A stretch of 64,000 bases of DNA from an uncultured Clostridiaceae bacterium (GTDB lineage: Bacteria > Bacillota > Clostridia > TANB77 > CAG-508), in assembly GCA_930990125.1 (NCBI GenBank), contig CAKNOI010000004.1, positions 1 through 64,000 on the forward strand, in the 5' to 3' direction. The translations under genes were made by a program, and so were the position numbers. This document shows positions 1 to 8,355 of this stretch, in pieces. Under the pieces are notes generated by a model, which was given only the letters and a program-made list of their open reading frames with translations, ran no database searches and was not told the origin of the DNA. Positions within the stretch are counted from its first letter, which is position 1; every line of letters begins with the position of its first letter.

Positions 1-2
1 AT

Positions 3-1073
3 AAAATAGGAGTAGAACTTGCTAGAAAAATGTGGAGTGAATATCAAGTAATAGTTGCTACACACTTTAATACTGGCACATATCATAATCACTTTGTTGT
101 AAATTCAGTTAATTTGTTTACTGGAAAGAAATTTAATTGCAATAAAGGTGCATATTATCATTTTAGAGAATTATCAGATGAATTATGCAAAGAATATAAT
201 TTAACAGTAATTGAAAATCCGAAAGGTAAAACTCCGAGAAATATCTATTTTGCAGAAAAACGAGGAGAGCCAACGAAATATAATTTGATGAGACAGGCGA
301 TTAATGAGGCAATGGAAATGTGTATAAATTATGCTCAATTTAAAAAGATAATGATTAAAAAGGGATATATCATAAATGATGATTACAATAGAAAATATCC
401 TACAATTCGTTCAGTAAATGATAAAAAAGCAGTAAGAATGTATCATCTAGGAGAAGAATATTTGCCAAATAATATTGCAAGTAGAGTAAATCAAAATCCA
501 TATTATATGCAAAACAGATATTTAGAATTTGTAAAACCAAAAAGAGATAAGAAGAAATATAAAGTTTATAAATTTAAAGGAGATTTAAAGAATATAAGTA
601 AAATGAAAGGAATTGATATACTTTTTCTATTATTATTTCACTTATTAGGCTTAATACCAAAAAGAGAAAATTACAAGCCATTATCTCCTGAAATGAGACA
701 AGAAGTTAGAAAAATGGAAAGATATTCTAAAGAGATTAGACTTATTGTAACAGAAAAAATCAAAACAGTAGAAGATGTAAAAAGCTATATTTCACAAACT
801 GAAAAAAATATCAAAGATGTCGCTAATATAAGGCAAAAATATAGAAATAAATTGAGAAATTGTATAGACGATAATTTAATAAAGGAATACAAAGCAAAGA
901 GAGATGAATGTACCAATGTTTTAAATACTTACAGAAAAAATTTGAAAACAGCGAATTGTATTTTAGAAGATATACCAAAAGTTAAAGAGGTTGTAAAAAT
1001 TGAGAAACAAATGAAGTTGGAACAGATAGAAGTTACTAAAACAAAGAAAAAGAATAGAAATTTGAGTAGATAA
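3..1073 (+). CDS. Mobilization relaxase, N-terminus cut by window edge
   Basis: This is the DNA-nicking relaxase of a mobilizable or conjugative element; it would cleave oriT and attach to the transferred strand. The frame is open to the left edge, so the N-terminus with its catalytic Tyr is outside the window. The metal-binding three-His motif is visible: His codons at 63, 84 and 90 in the pattern H-x6-H-x-H, followed by FVVNSVN, as in MobA/VirD2-type (MOBP-like) relaxases of Firmicutes. A hydrophobic stretch near nt 615-660 ending in GLIPK, then LSPEMRQEVRKMERYS, is typical of the family's middle part. The C-terminal third is Lys/Glu-rich and probably coiled coil. It ends just before a terminator and marks the downstream DNA as element cargo. 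The family is confident; the subfamily is not. Confidence 0.85.
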   Translation, partial: KIGVELARKMWSEYQVIVATHFNTGTYHNHFVVNSVNLFTGKKFNCNKGAYYHFRELSDELCKEYNLTVIENPKGKTPRNIYFAEKRGEPTKYNLMRQAINEAMEMCINYAQFKKIMIKKGYIINDDYNRKYPTIRSVNDKKAVRMYHLGEEYLPNNIASRVNQNPYYMQNRYLEFVKPKRDKKKYKVYKFKGDLKNISKMKGIDILFLLLFHLLGLIPKRENYKPLSPEMRQEVRKMERYSKEIRLIVTEKIKTVEDVKSYISQTEKNIKDVANIRQKYRNKLRNCIDDNLIKEYKAKRDECTNVLNTYRKNLKTANCILEDIPKVKEVVKIEKQMKLEQIEVTKTKKKNRNLSR

Positions 1074-1080
1074 AATATAA

Positions 1081-1110
1081 AGGGTTGTTATTAAAAATAG
1101 CAACCTTTTA
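1081..1110 (+). terminator. Terminator after relaxase
   Basis: Arms GGTTGTTA (1083-1090) and TAGCAACC (1098-1105) pair with one G-U across a TTAAAAA loop, followed by TTTTA. It directly follows the relaxase stop codon. Confidence 0.7.
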
Positions 1111-1182
1111 TGTATTTTAAGAGCTAATATCTGGAAAATAATTGTATTTATAGTAATTTTATGATATAAATAAGAAAAATAT

Positions 1183-1211
1183 GAAATTTGCAACGCTCCG
1201 TTGCAAATTTC
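1183..1211. repeat. Perfect palindrome P1 before Nudix gene
   Basis: A perfect 13-bp inverted repeat, GAAATTTGCAACG and its complement, is separated by CTC. It ends 5 nt before the Shine-Dalgarno of the Nudix gene. It shares its outer AAATTTGC/GCAAATTT and its length with palindrome P3 (3021-3047), and its TTGCAAC core with P4 (7373-7391). There is no U-run after it, so an operator, mRNA hairpin or small repeat element fits better than a terminator. Confidence 0.75.
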
Positions 1212-1226
1212 AAAATGGAGAGAATT

Positions 1227-1979
1227 ATGATATATAAAATTGAAAATAAAAAAATACAAGTAATGTTAAAAAATGAAGTTATAGAATTACCAATTAAATT
1301 AAAAAATAAAATAAATGAAAATTTTGAAAATATGAAAAAAACAGGGGCAAATATATGGAATGGAGAAGTACTTTGTGTTTCAGAATGTAATATAAAAGAT
1401 GATAAAGTAGAAATAATTTGTAAAAAATCAGATTATGCTCACTATCTATATGGAGAAAGAATAGGGTGTCCAAAAGGATATGAATGCCAAAATTTAAGTG
1501 CTGGTTGCTTACTAGAAACAATAGATGAATATTATATAGTTGGAGAATTAGATAACAATACTTCATATCCAACAATGCTACAAGTAACAGGTGGAGGAAT
1601 AGATAAAACGGATATAGTTGGAGAAAAAATAGAAATAGAGCAAACAATAATAAGAGAAGCAAGAGAAGAATTAAATATAGATTTAAATGATAAAAAAAGT
1701 ATTTTATATAATAAAATAAGTTATATTTATGTTTCAGAAGATAACGAGCAACCAGGTGTTCAATTATTTTCAAAAGCTAAAACAAAAATGACAGCAGAAG
1801 AAGTGAGAAAATATTTTGAAAGTTATTATAAATATTTAAAAGAAAACAATTTAGAGGTAGAATTTGGAAAATTACATTTTTTAAAAAAAGAAAATGGGAT
1901 AGAAGAGTTAAAAGAATTAAAAAATCCAAAAAGAAATTATTTAATACCATTATTAAAAATTGATATGAAAGGAAAATAA
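1227..1979 (+). CDS. Divergent Nudix-type hydrolase
   Basis: A 250-residue protein with a C-terminal half resembling Nudix hydrolases, which remove nucleoside diphosphates or related pyrophosphates. GGG-I-D is followed by an acidic helix and REAREEL (about residues 143-149), matching the REUxEExGU part of the Nudix box. The spacing between the first G and this part is irregular and the box Gly is Asn, so this is a divergent member. The N-terminal half has no recognisable domain. The start is the ATG at 1227, because GGAGAG lies at 1217-1222; in-frame starts further up fall inside palindrome P1. It abuts the HAD gene with 1 nt between them, so the two are probably co-translated. Substrate unknown. 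Confidence 0.6.
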   Translation: MIYKIENKKIQVMLKNEVIELPIKLKNKINENFENMKKTGANIWNGEVLCVSECNIKDDKVEIICKKSDYAHYLYGERIGCPKGYECQNLSAGCLLETIDEYYIVGELDNNTSYPTMLQVTGGGIDKTDIVGEKIEIEQTIIREAREELNIDLNDKKSILYNKISYIYVSEDNEQPGVQLFSKAKTKMTAEEVRKYFESYYKYLKENNLEVEFGKLHFLKKENGIEELKELKNPKRNYLIPLLKIDMKGK

Positions 1980-1980
1980 A

Positions 1981-2598
1981 ATGATAAGAAATATAATTTT
2001 TGATTTAGGAAATGTGATTATAAATTATAATCAAGAACAAATTATTAATAACTTTACTAAAAAGGAAGAAGAAATAAAATACATATATGATGAAATTTTT
2101 CATGCTCCAGAATGGGAACTAATGGATTTAGGGAATATTACTAATGATGAAGCAACAGAAGTAATAAATAAAAGAAATGAATTTAAATATCAAAAATTAA
2201 CAGATAATTTTTTGCATGAATGGTATAAAAAGCAAGAGATTAATAGAGATATTGTAGAAATAGCAAAAAAATTAAAGAAAAATGGATACAAGTTATTTGT
2301 TTTATCTAATATGGCTAATTTAACATATGAATATTTTAAAAATGATGAATTCTTTTCATTATGTACAGGGATTATTATATCAGCACATGAACATTTGATA
2401 AAGCCAGATGAAAAAGTATTTAGATTACTTTTAGATAGATATAAATTGAATGCAGAAGAATGTTTATTTATAGATGATGATCCATCAGAACAAAATTATA
2501 AAACAGCGAATAAAATTGGAATAAAAGGTAGAAGAATTATACCAAACCAATCAGAAGATGTTAAGAAATTATTAGTAGAATTCGAAGTAGAAATATAG
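1981..2598 (+). CDS. HAD-IA family phosphatase (YihX-like)
   Basis: A 205-residue haloacid-dehalogenase-fold hydrolase, probably a cytoplasmic sugar- or nucleotide-phosphate phosphatase. Motif I is FDLGNVI with nucleophile D8. The usual second Asp is Gly, as in the YihX-type HAD-IA subgroup. Motif II is LSN (S109), motif III the Lys of KPDEK (K141), and motif IV the acidic IDDDP at 164-168. All four catalytic motifs are present and the length is normal. It starts 1 nt after the Nudix stop codon, so the pair probably forms an operon and may act on related phosphorylated metabolites (inference). It is extremely AT-rich like the surrounding cargo. Confidence 0.8.
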   Translation: MIRNIIFDLGNVIINYNQEQIINNFTKKEEEIKYIYDEIFHAPEWELMDLGNITNDEATEVINKRNEFKYQKLTDNFLHEWYKKQEINRDIVEIAKKLKKNGYKLFVLSNMANLTYEYFKNDEFFSLCTGIIISAHEHLIKPDEKVFRLLLDRYKLNAEECLFIDDDPSEQNYKTANKIGIKGRRIIPNQSEDVKKLLVEFEVEI

Positions 2599-2650
2599 AT
2601 TCGTAATTTGTAACAAAGTATAGTAAATAAAAACGAATAAGTCTATAAAT

Positions 2651-2685
2651 TATCAATTTTGCCAATACTATTGGCAAAATTGATA
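2651..2685. repeat. Perfect 17-bp-arm palindrome P2
   Basis: TATCAATTTTGCCAATA (2651-2667) is followed by one C and then its exact complement (2669-2685). The inner 27 bp match the palindrome inside the nuclease gene (3021-3047) at 22 of 27 positions. It lies about 65 nt upstream of the nuclease start. With a 1-nt centre it is a better candidate for a dimeric protein site or cruciform than for an efficient terminator. Confidence 0.8.
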
Positions 2686-2751
2686 AAAGTATTGATTAAA
2701 AAGCAAATTAAAAATTTTAATAATAAAAAAAGAAAGTGAGTGATATTATCT

Positions 2752-3789
2752 ATGCTAGAAAAAGATTTTAAGGATTTAATATTACAAGCTAAGCAAGATA
2801 TATTAGCAACACGATATAATGTAATGCAACATGCAAATAATGAACTTATAATGCTGTATTTTAGATTAGGAAAGATTATCAGTGAAAATGCTAGATATGG
2901 AAATCAATTCATCAAGATTTTTTCAACTTCGCTTAGGTTAGAATTTCCAAATACAGATGGCTTTTCAGAGAGAAACTTATCGAGAATGAAAAAATTTTAT
3001 GAAGAATATAAAGATTTATCAAATTTGCCAACAGCATTGGCAAATTTACCATGGTCTCATAATATGCTTTTATTAGAAAAAATAAAAGATTTTGAAATTA
3101 GAAAATGGTATGCCAATAAATGTTTAGAAAACGGATGGTCACATACAGTTTTGGAACACCAAATTGATTCTGGAGTTTATGAAAGACAAGTATTAGCAGA
3201 AAAATTAACAAATTTTAATGAAAAATTACCATTAACACAAAGTGAGCTTGCAAGAGATGTAATGAAAGACCCATATATTTTTGAATTAGAAGGAATAAAA
3301 GATGATTACATAGAAAAAGATATTGAAAATGCTATGTTAGAGAAGATAAAGAATGTCTTATTAGAATTAGGAAAAGGCTTTAGTTTTGTAGGTAGTCAAT
3401 ATAAAATATCAACTGAAAGTCAAGATTATTATATTGATTTATTGTTTTATCATTTGGAATTAAGATGCTATATTGTAGTTGAATTAAAAAATACAGAATT
3501 TAGGCCTGAATATACAGGACAACTTAGTTTTTATGTAACAGCTGTTGATGAAACAATAAAAAAGGAATATGATAATCAAACTATAGGATTATTACTTTGT
3601 AAAGGAAAAGATAAATTATCGGTAGAATGGTCTTTAAAGAGTACAAATGCTCCGATAGGTGTTTCATCATACAAAATTGCAAAAACATTACCAAAAGAAG
3701 TTTTGGAAAAATTACCTACTGAAGAAGAATTGAATATGTATATTATAACAGAAGAAGGAAATAAAATGGAAAAAAATGATAATAACTAG
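2752..3789 (+). CDS. DUF1016 / PDDEXK nuclease (YhcG-like)
   Basis: A 345-residue protein of the DUF1016 (YhcG) family: an N-terminal helical DUF1016_N domain (about residues 10-150) and a C-terminal PD-(D/E)xK nuclease domain. Catalytic-type residues are visible as D229 in YIDLLFYH and E244-x-K246 in VVELKN. The family is common on mobile elements and its cellular role is not settled. Length is normal. The ATG at 2752 is preferred; a GTG at 2740 in the same frame is possible. A palindrome (3021-3047) is embedded in frame and encodes the NLPTALANLP stretch before WSHN. The gene ends 8 nt before a large membrane-protein gene, so the nuclease leads a probable four-gene cassette running to 7315. 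Confidence 0.85.
   Translation: MLEKDFKDLILQAKQDILATRYNVMQHANNELIMLYFRLGKIISENARYGNQFIKIFSTSLRLEFPNTDGFSERNLSRMKKFYEEYKDLSNLPTALANLPWSHNMLLLEKIKDFEIRKWYANKCLENGWSHTVLEHQIDSGVYERQVLAEKLTNFNEKLPLTQSELARDVMKDPYIFELEGIKDDYIEKDIENAMLEKIKNVLLELGKGFSFVGSQYKISTESQDYYIDLLFYHLELRCYIVVELKNTEFRPEYTGQLSFYVTAVDETIKKEYDNQTIGLLLCKGKDKLSVEWSLKSTNAPIGVSSYKIAKTLPKEVLEKLPTEEELNMYIITEEGNKMEKNDNN
3021..3047. repeat. Palindrome P3 inside the nuclease gene
   Basis: AAATTTGCCAA, five nucleotides, then TTGGCAAATTT: a perfect 11-bp inverted repeat inside the coding frame. It is a near copy of P2 some 370 bp upstream. Confidence 0.75.
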
Positions 3790-3797
3790 AGGTAATT

Positions 3798-6068
3798 ATG
3801 GAATTTATTAAAAAAATAAGCAAATATATTGAGAATATAATTAATAAAATGAAAAAAATTTTAAGAAATATAAATAAACCAAGCTATACAAATCTTATTT
3901 ATATATCATATTTTTATCTTTTTGCTACAGTAATTTTAGTAATTATTTCTTTTATAATGAAAAGTTATAAAATAAAAATAAGTAATGACTTACCATTTAA
4001 CATATATTTGGCTTTATCAACTTTAATGATACCATTAGCTATATTTATTGCACAAAAAATTTCGGATAGCAAGGATTTTTTAACGGCAAATGTATATATG
4101 AATCAGTCTCATATATTTCCAATGACTATTTTTCAAATAGTTTCTTTTGTTTCATTATTTTATATACAAGATTATATTTACTATGGAATATTAATAATTA
4201 CATATGCAATATGCATTGCTTATTTGTATATAAATACATTAAGATTATTTTCTGATAGCATATACTTTACAAAAAAAATAAAAGAAGAAACTAAGAAGAT
4301 AATAAATCAAGCATTAAAAATTCATATTGACTCAAATGAAAACATTGCAAAAAATAAAAATCTTCCTAATTGTGGAATATATTTTGAAAACTATCATTAT
4401 GAAAATACAGATGATTATGAAAAAGTATATATATATCCACCATGTGATAATTTATTAATTAAAGAATTAAATAAAAAAGAGTTAAATAATTTAAAGAATA
4501 TAATGTCTCAAATAAATATAAAGATGGAAGATATAGGAGAAAATGAAGTAAATAATGAAATTCATATAAATAAAAAGAACATTATAATATTTTTACAAAG
4601 TGAAGGATATACCACAAGAACAAAAACACCTGTAATCAAAATTTTTTATAATAAAAATGATACAGATGTTATTGAAAAATTGATCTATATAAGAAATATA
4701 TTAGATAATTTATATAAATATGAAGATTATAATTTAGACATAGTTGTAAAAAAAGAGATTCAAGAAATTGAAAATAAATGTACAATATCAATATGTAATC
4801 ATTCAATAACTGAATTACAAAACAATCTAGAAGTATATGTGGATTTTTATAAAGCTATAGTTGACAATATAAATACTAGTATTGATAAGAATTATACTTT
4901 AGAAGAAGTATATAAATCAATTCATTCTTTTTATACCTTTAGAGGATTTAACTATTTTAAATACATTAGGGAAGAATTATATAATTTATGTTATCATCCA
5001 AATGCTTTAGAAAATAAAATTATATTTAATGAAATAACATCTTGTATATATCAAATGTTATTATACTCTTTTACACAGTATGAGTTAATTTCTTTTGAGT
5101 ATATGTCAGAAATGTATCAAAGTTTGTCATATATAGTAAATAAAAATGAAAAATTAGATATGAATAAAATACAACTAGAATTATTTGAGATTTTAAACTA
5201 TATATATTACGAATTGAAAAAAAGTAGTAATGAGAATTATAAAAATGCTAAAAACATGATGATATTACTAAATATTATTATTGTAAATATTATGTTTGAC
5301 TTAGCCTCTGAAGATGTTGAAAGATATGATATGTTTAGAAAAAAATTCACCAAATTTATTAGTAAGTTAGAACAAGATATAAAACAAATTAAAAGTCAGA
5401 AAAATATTTTAGATGCATTGCAAGAAATATTAATGCATTTCAGTAGTAATTTATATGCAATGGATTCATACCTCTTTGAGAAGAAGGAAAATAGGATAAA
5501 AGAAGAAATTATTCATTTTTATAACAATAAATCATTTAAATACATAATTTCTGCTTTTCTTAATGCACATAAATTAGATTTAGATAGTATTTATAATTGG
5601 GATAATTGGGAAGGATATGATATATTAAATGCTGAAGGGGCACATTTTGTTAAAACAAGTACATATATGAATGATTTATTTTGCAATATATGCCTTAAAC
5701 ATAATAATATAGAGTTACCAACAGATAGAGATTTAGTATCATTATATAATAGTAGCTTAAAAAATAAATTGTTTAGTTTAGGATGTAATGAAAATAGTAA
5801 TTTAATATTAAAATTTGAAGATATGCTACAAGAGTATGATGAGAATGGAAAAAAATATTTAAGAGAAACGAATATTAGTAAAGAAAAGGAAGCAGAGTTT
5901 AAGGAAAAATTTATACAATGTTATATTGATAATAATAATCTTTATAATCTAATGAAACAATATAATAATGTAAAAATCGTAAAACCAGCTAAACGGAGAA
6001 AAAAATTATTTAGGAATAAGCCAAATCTTAGAGAAAACATTCTTATTAGAAAAAATGCCAAACAATGA
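3798..6068 (+). CDS. Large orphan membrane protein, 4 TM
   Basis: A 756-residue protein that I do not recognise. The first 30 residues are basic. Four membrane segments follow, at roughly 32-54, 66-88, 106-125 and 127-145. About 600 residues of hydrophilic, Asn/Lys/Ile-rich, mostly helical-looking sequence then follow, probably cytoplasmic. No P-loop, nuclease or protease motif was seen. A GAGG Shine-Dalgarno-like sequence lies 9 nt before the ATG. The gene begins 8 nt after the DUF1016 nuclease and its 3' end overlaps the next gene by 14 nt, implying translational coupling. A nuclease coupled to a membrane protein with a big cytoplasmic sensor-like part resembles the logic of some defence islands, but that is only inference. 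Confidence 0.75.
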   Translation: MEFIKKISKYIENIINKMKKILRNINKPSYTNLIYISYFYLFATVILVIISFIMKSYKIKISNDLPFNIYLALSTLMIPLAIFIAQKISDSKDFLTANVYMNQSHIFPMTIFQIVSFVSLFYIQDYIYYGILIITYAICIAYLYINTLRLFSDSIYFTKKIKEETKKIINQALKIHIDSNENIAKNKNLPNCGIYFENYHYENTDDYEKVYIYPPCDNLLIKELNKKELNNLKNIMSQINIKMEDIGENEVNNEIHINKKNIIIFLQSEGYTTRTKTPVIKIFYNKNDTDVIEKLIYIRNILDNLYKYEDYNLDIVVKKEIQEIENKCTISICNHSITELQNNLEVYVDFYKAIVDNINTSIDKNYTLEEVYKSIHSFYTFRGFNYFKYIREELYNLCYHPNALENKIIFNEITSCIYQMLLYSFTQYELISFEYMSEMYQSLSYIVNKNEKLDMNKIQLELFEILNYIYYELKKSSNENYKNAKNMMILLNIIIVNIMFDLASEDVERYDMFRKKFTKFISKLEQDIKQIKSQKNILDALQEILMHFSSNLYAMDSYLFEKKENRIKEEIIHFYNNKSFKYIISAFLNAHKLDLDSIYNWDNWEGYDILNAEGAHFVKTSTYMNDLFCNICLKHNNIELPTDRDLVSLYNSSLKNKLFSLGCNENSNLILKFEDMLQEYDENGKKYLRETNISKEKEAEFKEKFIQCYIDNNNLYNLMKQYNNVKIVKPAKRRKKLFRNKPNLRENILIRKNAKQ

Positions 6069-6654
6069 AAATATTATTTTTTCAGGTTTTGAGTCAAATT
6101 TTGTACAGAGTTTTATAAATGGTGAAGAGAAGAGGTATGTAAAAGATATTTTAAAAAAATTACCTAATGCAAACAGTAAGATTATAGAATTTCTAAGCAA
6201 TATGAAAGATATTGAGCAAGTTATAATATTAGCTAATTATAGTTTTGAGTATAATTTATATGATACAATAAATTTAAAATATGAATATATGCAAGATTAT
6301 AAAAGTATTGATAAAAATAATAATTTGTATATTCTTCATAATGACGTATTAATACCAGTTTATCAAATAAGGGGACTAGATAATAGCTGTTTTTATATTT
6401 TGAATATAAATAAAATGGGAAAATTTTGCAGAGATAAGGATACGGATTTTTTTGATATCCAAGTGTTTGAATATTCTAGTGATACTCAACATCTACAAGA
6501 AGCAATGAATAAAAAAATTAATGGTTGCGAATTAGAAGGAGACGAAAAAAGAAAACATTTACTGGAGTCTGTTAATTTGGTAATTAGAGAATATGTTAAA
6601 TTTGAAGATAATGAAGTAAAAGGTTATAAATTATTTTATAATAATACAAAATAG
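6055..6654 (+). CDS. Orphan protein coupled to membrane protein
   Basis: A 199-residue soluble protein with no domain that I recognise and no signal peptide or membrane segment. Its ATG lies inside the last codons of the upstream membrane-protein gene (14-nt overlap) and has no clear ribosome site of its own, so translation probably depends on the upstream gene. The sequence is acidic-aromatic in the middle, with a Cys near residues 106, 123 and 157. Composition and strand match the cassette. It may be a partner of the membrane protein. Confidence that it is a real gene is good; function is unknown. Confidence 0.65.
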   Translation: MPNNENIIFSGFESNFVQSFINGEEKRYVKDILKKLPNANSKIIEFLSNMKDIEQVIILANYSFEYNLYDTINLKYEYMQDYKSIDKNNNLYILHNDVLIPVYQIRGLDNSCFYILNINKMGKFCRDKDTDFFDIQVFEYSSDTQHLQEAMNKKINGCELEGDEKRKHLLESVNLVIREYVKFEDNEVKGYKLFYNNTK

Positions 6655-6679
6655 AAAATAAAATAATAGGAGGAAATTT

Positions 6680-7315
6680 ATGGATTTAAAAGCTAATTTT
6701 ATAATGGAGCATTATAAAAAATTGATAGAAAATAGAGAATTTGATGAATTTGATATATTAGGTTTTTTAATATTTATAAGAAGTTTTATTAAGCCAAACA
6801 AACAATATCCATTGATTGAAGAATTTGCAGATTTAGTAGCTCACAGGGAGAGGGAGAAAGGAAAAGTAATGGAATGTATAAAGAATGCAATAGATAATAA
6901 TTATTCGTATATTTCTAATAGCAAAAGGATACAAGGATATTGTGGGATAAATGAAAATGATTGGAAGAATGAGTGGATTAAGTTCGGAAATGTATTTAAT
7001 ATATTAATTAATGATGATATATTAAAAGAAATAACACTATGCATATTCTCATTAGCACAAAAAACTATTTACAACGATAAGAAGGGACATAATGGAATGA
7101 TTGAATTTGATGCTGTTAGTAAAAGTGGAGAAATAGCCTTATTGACAACTGAAGGAAGGAAAGATAGCATATTTATTTGTTTTGCCAAATATGGAGAATA
7201 TATTATTGATACAAAATATGACGGTGTTCCAATTACAGAGATTGTATCTACATTTAGAGATAATGGAAAATTAAAATTAAAAGATAGGCTTAATAATATT
7301 ATTTTAGAGGTCTAA
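6680..7315 (+). CDS. Orphan protein, end of DUF1016 cassette
   Basis: A 211-residue soluble protein without a recognised domain. It has a strong AGGAGG site 8 nt before the ATG and lies 25 nt after the previous gene. The N-terminal part (about 1-60) reads as amphipathic helices with a charged HREREK patch. The C-terminal part reads as alternating strands (IALLTTEGRKDSIFICF). It appears to be the last gene of the nuclease-membrane-orphan cassette, since a palindrome and a gap of about 100 nt separate it from the cupin gene. Confidence 0.65.
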   Translation: MDLKANFIMEHYKKLIENREFDEFDILGFLIFIRSFIKPNKQYPLIEEFADLVAHREREKGKVMECIKNAIDNNYSYISNSKRIQGYCGINENDWKNEWIKFGNVFNILINDDILKEITLCIFSLAQKTIYNDKKGHNGMIEFDAVSKSGEIALLTTEGRKDSIFICFAKYGEYIIDTKYDGVPITEIVSTFRDNGKLKLKDRLNNIILEV

Positions 7316-7372
7316 AATATAAATTGGCAAACAAGAGATTATAATGAATTTAACTATAAACATATATAAAAA

Positions 7373-7391
7373 TTGCAACATTATGTTGCAA
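7373..7391. repeat. Palindrome P4 before cupin gene
   Basis: TTGCAACA, TTA, TGTTGCAA: an 8-bp perfect inverted repeat ending 24 nt before the cupin start codon. It shares the TTGCAAC core with P1. A leader hairpin or operator is possible. Confidence 0.55.
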
Positions 7392-7415
7392 AATTAGAAG
7401 AGGAGATAATAAAAA

Positions 7416-7760
7416 ATGGAAATTATTAAATATGATAATGCTTTAAAAGGAAAGAATAGTGCCAAGTGTAAAACGTTGGAGTATTCATTTAATGATAAAG
7501 AAATAGATTTAGGTATAGCAACAATTAATGGGAGATATCCTGATAAAGGATATGGAGTAAATCTTGTAAGTAAAGAATTAATATATGTTATAGAAGGTAA
7601 AGGCACATTAAATTTTGAAAATAAAAGGATTGAATTTTCAAAGGGAGATTCTATTTTAATAGAACCTAATGAAAAATATTACTATGATACTAATTACTGT
7701 ATAGTATCTATGACCTGTACACCAGCATGGTTACCTGAGCAACATAAGTTAGTAGATTAA
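7416..7760 (+). CDS. Small cupin-fold protein
   Basis: A 114-residue single-domain protein with the cupin beta-barrel pattern. The segment KELIYVIEGKGTLNFENK (about 50-67) corresponds to the first conserved cupin motif, and FSKGDSILIEPNEKYYY (about 71-87) to the second. The metal-binding His residues usual in motif 1 are missing or replaced, so metal binding and enzymatic activity are uncertain; a binding or isomerase role is possible. A GAGGAG site precedes the ATG. It heads a tight same-strand run with a flavodoxin, a metallo-hydrolase and a methyltransferase, suggesting one small-molecule pathway. Confidence 0.75.
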   Translation: MEIIKYDNALKGKNSAKCKTLEYSFNDKEIDLGIATINGRYPDKGYGVNLVSKELIYVIEGKGTLNFENKRIEFSKGDSILIEPNEKYYYDTNYCIVSMTCTPAWLPEQHKLVD

Positions 7761-7781
7761 AAATATGAAAGTGAGTTAAAA

Positions 7782-8354
7782 ATGAAAGTATTAATATTAA
7801 GTTTCAGTAGTAATCAAGTAAACGAAGATAGTTTTATACCAAATAAAATAGGATTAACTTTTTCTTGTGTGGAAGAAAGTGAGAAAGAATTAAAAAAATT
7901 AGGTAATGATGTAGAACATATTTGTATTAATAGAAAGAATATTCAGAAATGTTTAGCTTGTGGTAAAAGAGGATGGGGTATATGTTTGGATAAACATATA
8001 TGCATTCAAAAAGATGATTTTAATGAAATTTATAAACATATGGGAGATTTTGATGCTTATGTATTTATTACACCAGTTTATTTTCATGAAATGAGTGAGT
8101 CAGCAAAAACATTTTTTGATAGATTAAAAAGATGTGATGCATTCAATGATGAATCAAAAATAAAAGGAAAGAAAATAGTGTGTATCGCTTGTGCAGGAGG
8201 AAGTGGTAGTGGAACAGAAGAAACACTAAAAGCATTTGATACATTAAATTATTTTTTAGGAACGAAAATGTATGCAAGAATACCTGTAACAAAAGCAAAT
8301 TTTGAAAAACAAAGAAAAGTTATAGAGAATGCAATGAAATTGGAGGATAATTGA
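7782..8354 (+). CDS. Flavodoxin-fold reductase with Cys cluster
   Basis: A 190-residue NADPH-dependent FMN-reductase/flavodoxin-type protein. The N-terminal VLILSFSSN segment, which would bind FMN phosphate, is followed by C57-L-A-C60, C68 and C74, in the place where iron-sulfur flavoproteins and related reductases carry their Cys cluster. VFITPVYFHEMSESAKTFFDR (written here in parts: VFITPVYF, then SAKTFFDR) is the flavin-side loop and helix of the family. Whether the four Cys bind a cluster or form disulfides cannot be told. It ends 1 nt before the next gene and is probably co-translated with it. The role would be electron transfer to a partner or quinone/nitro-type reduction. Confidence 0.75.
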   Translation: MKVLILSFSSNQVNEDSFIPNKIGLTFSCVEESEKELKKLGNDVEHICINRKNIQKCLACGKRGWGICLDKHICIQKDDFNEIYKHMGDFDAYVFITPVYFHEMSESAKTFFDRLKRCDAFNDESKIKGKKIVCIACAGGSGSGTEETLKAFDTLNYFLGTKMYARIPVTKANFEKQRKVIENAMKLEDN

Positions 8355-8355
8355 T

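Noticed and set aside
1294-1773. 159-codon minus-strand frame over the Nudix gene
   Set aside because: Leu/Tyr-rich sequence typical of the antisense of AT-rich genes; the plus strand carries the Nudix motif.
1183-7391. CRISPR-like repeats
   Set aside because: The palindromes are irregularly spaced by kilobases, not a spacer array, and no cas gene is present.
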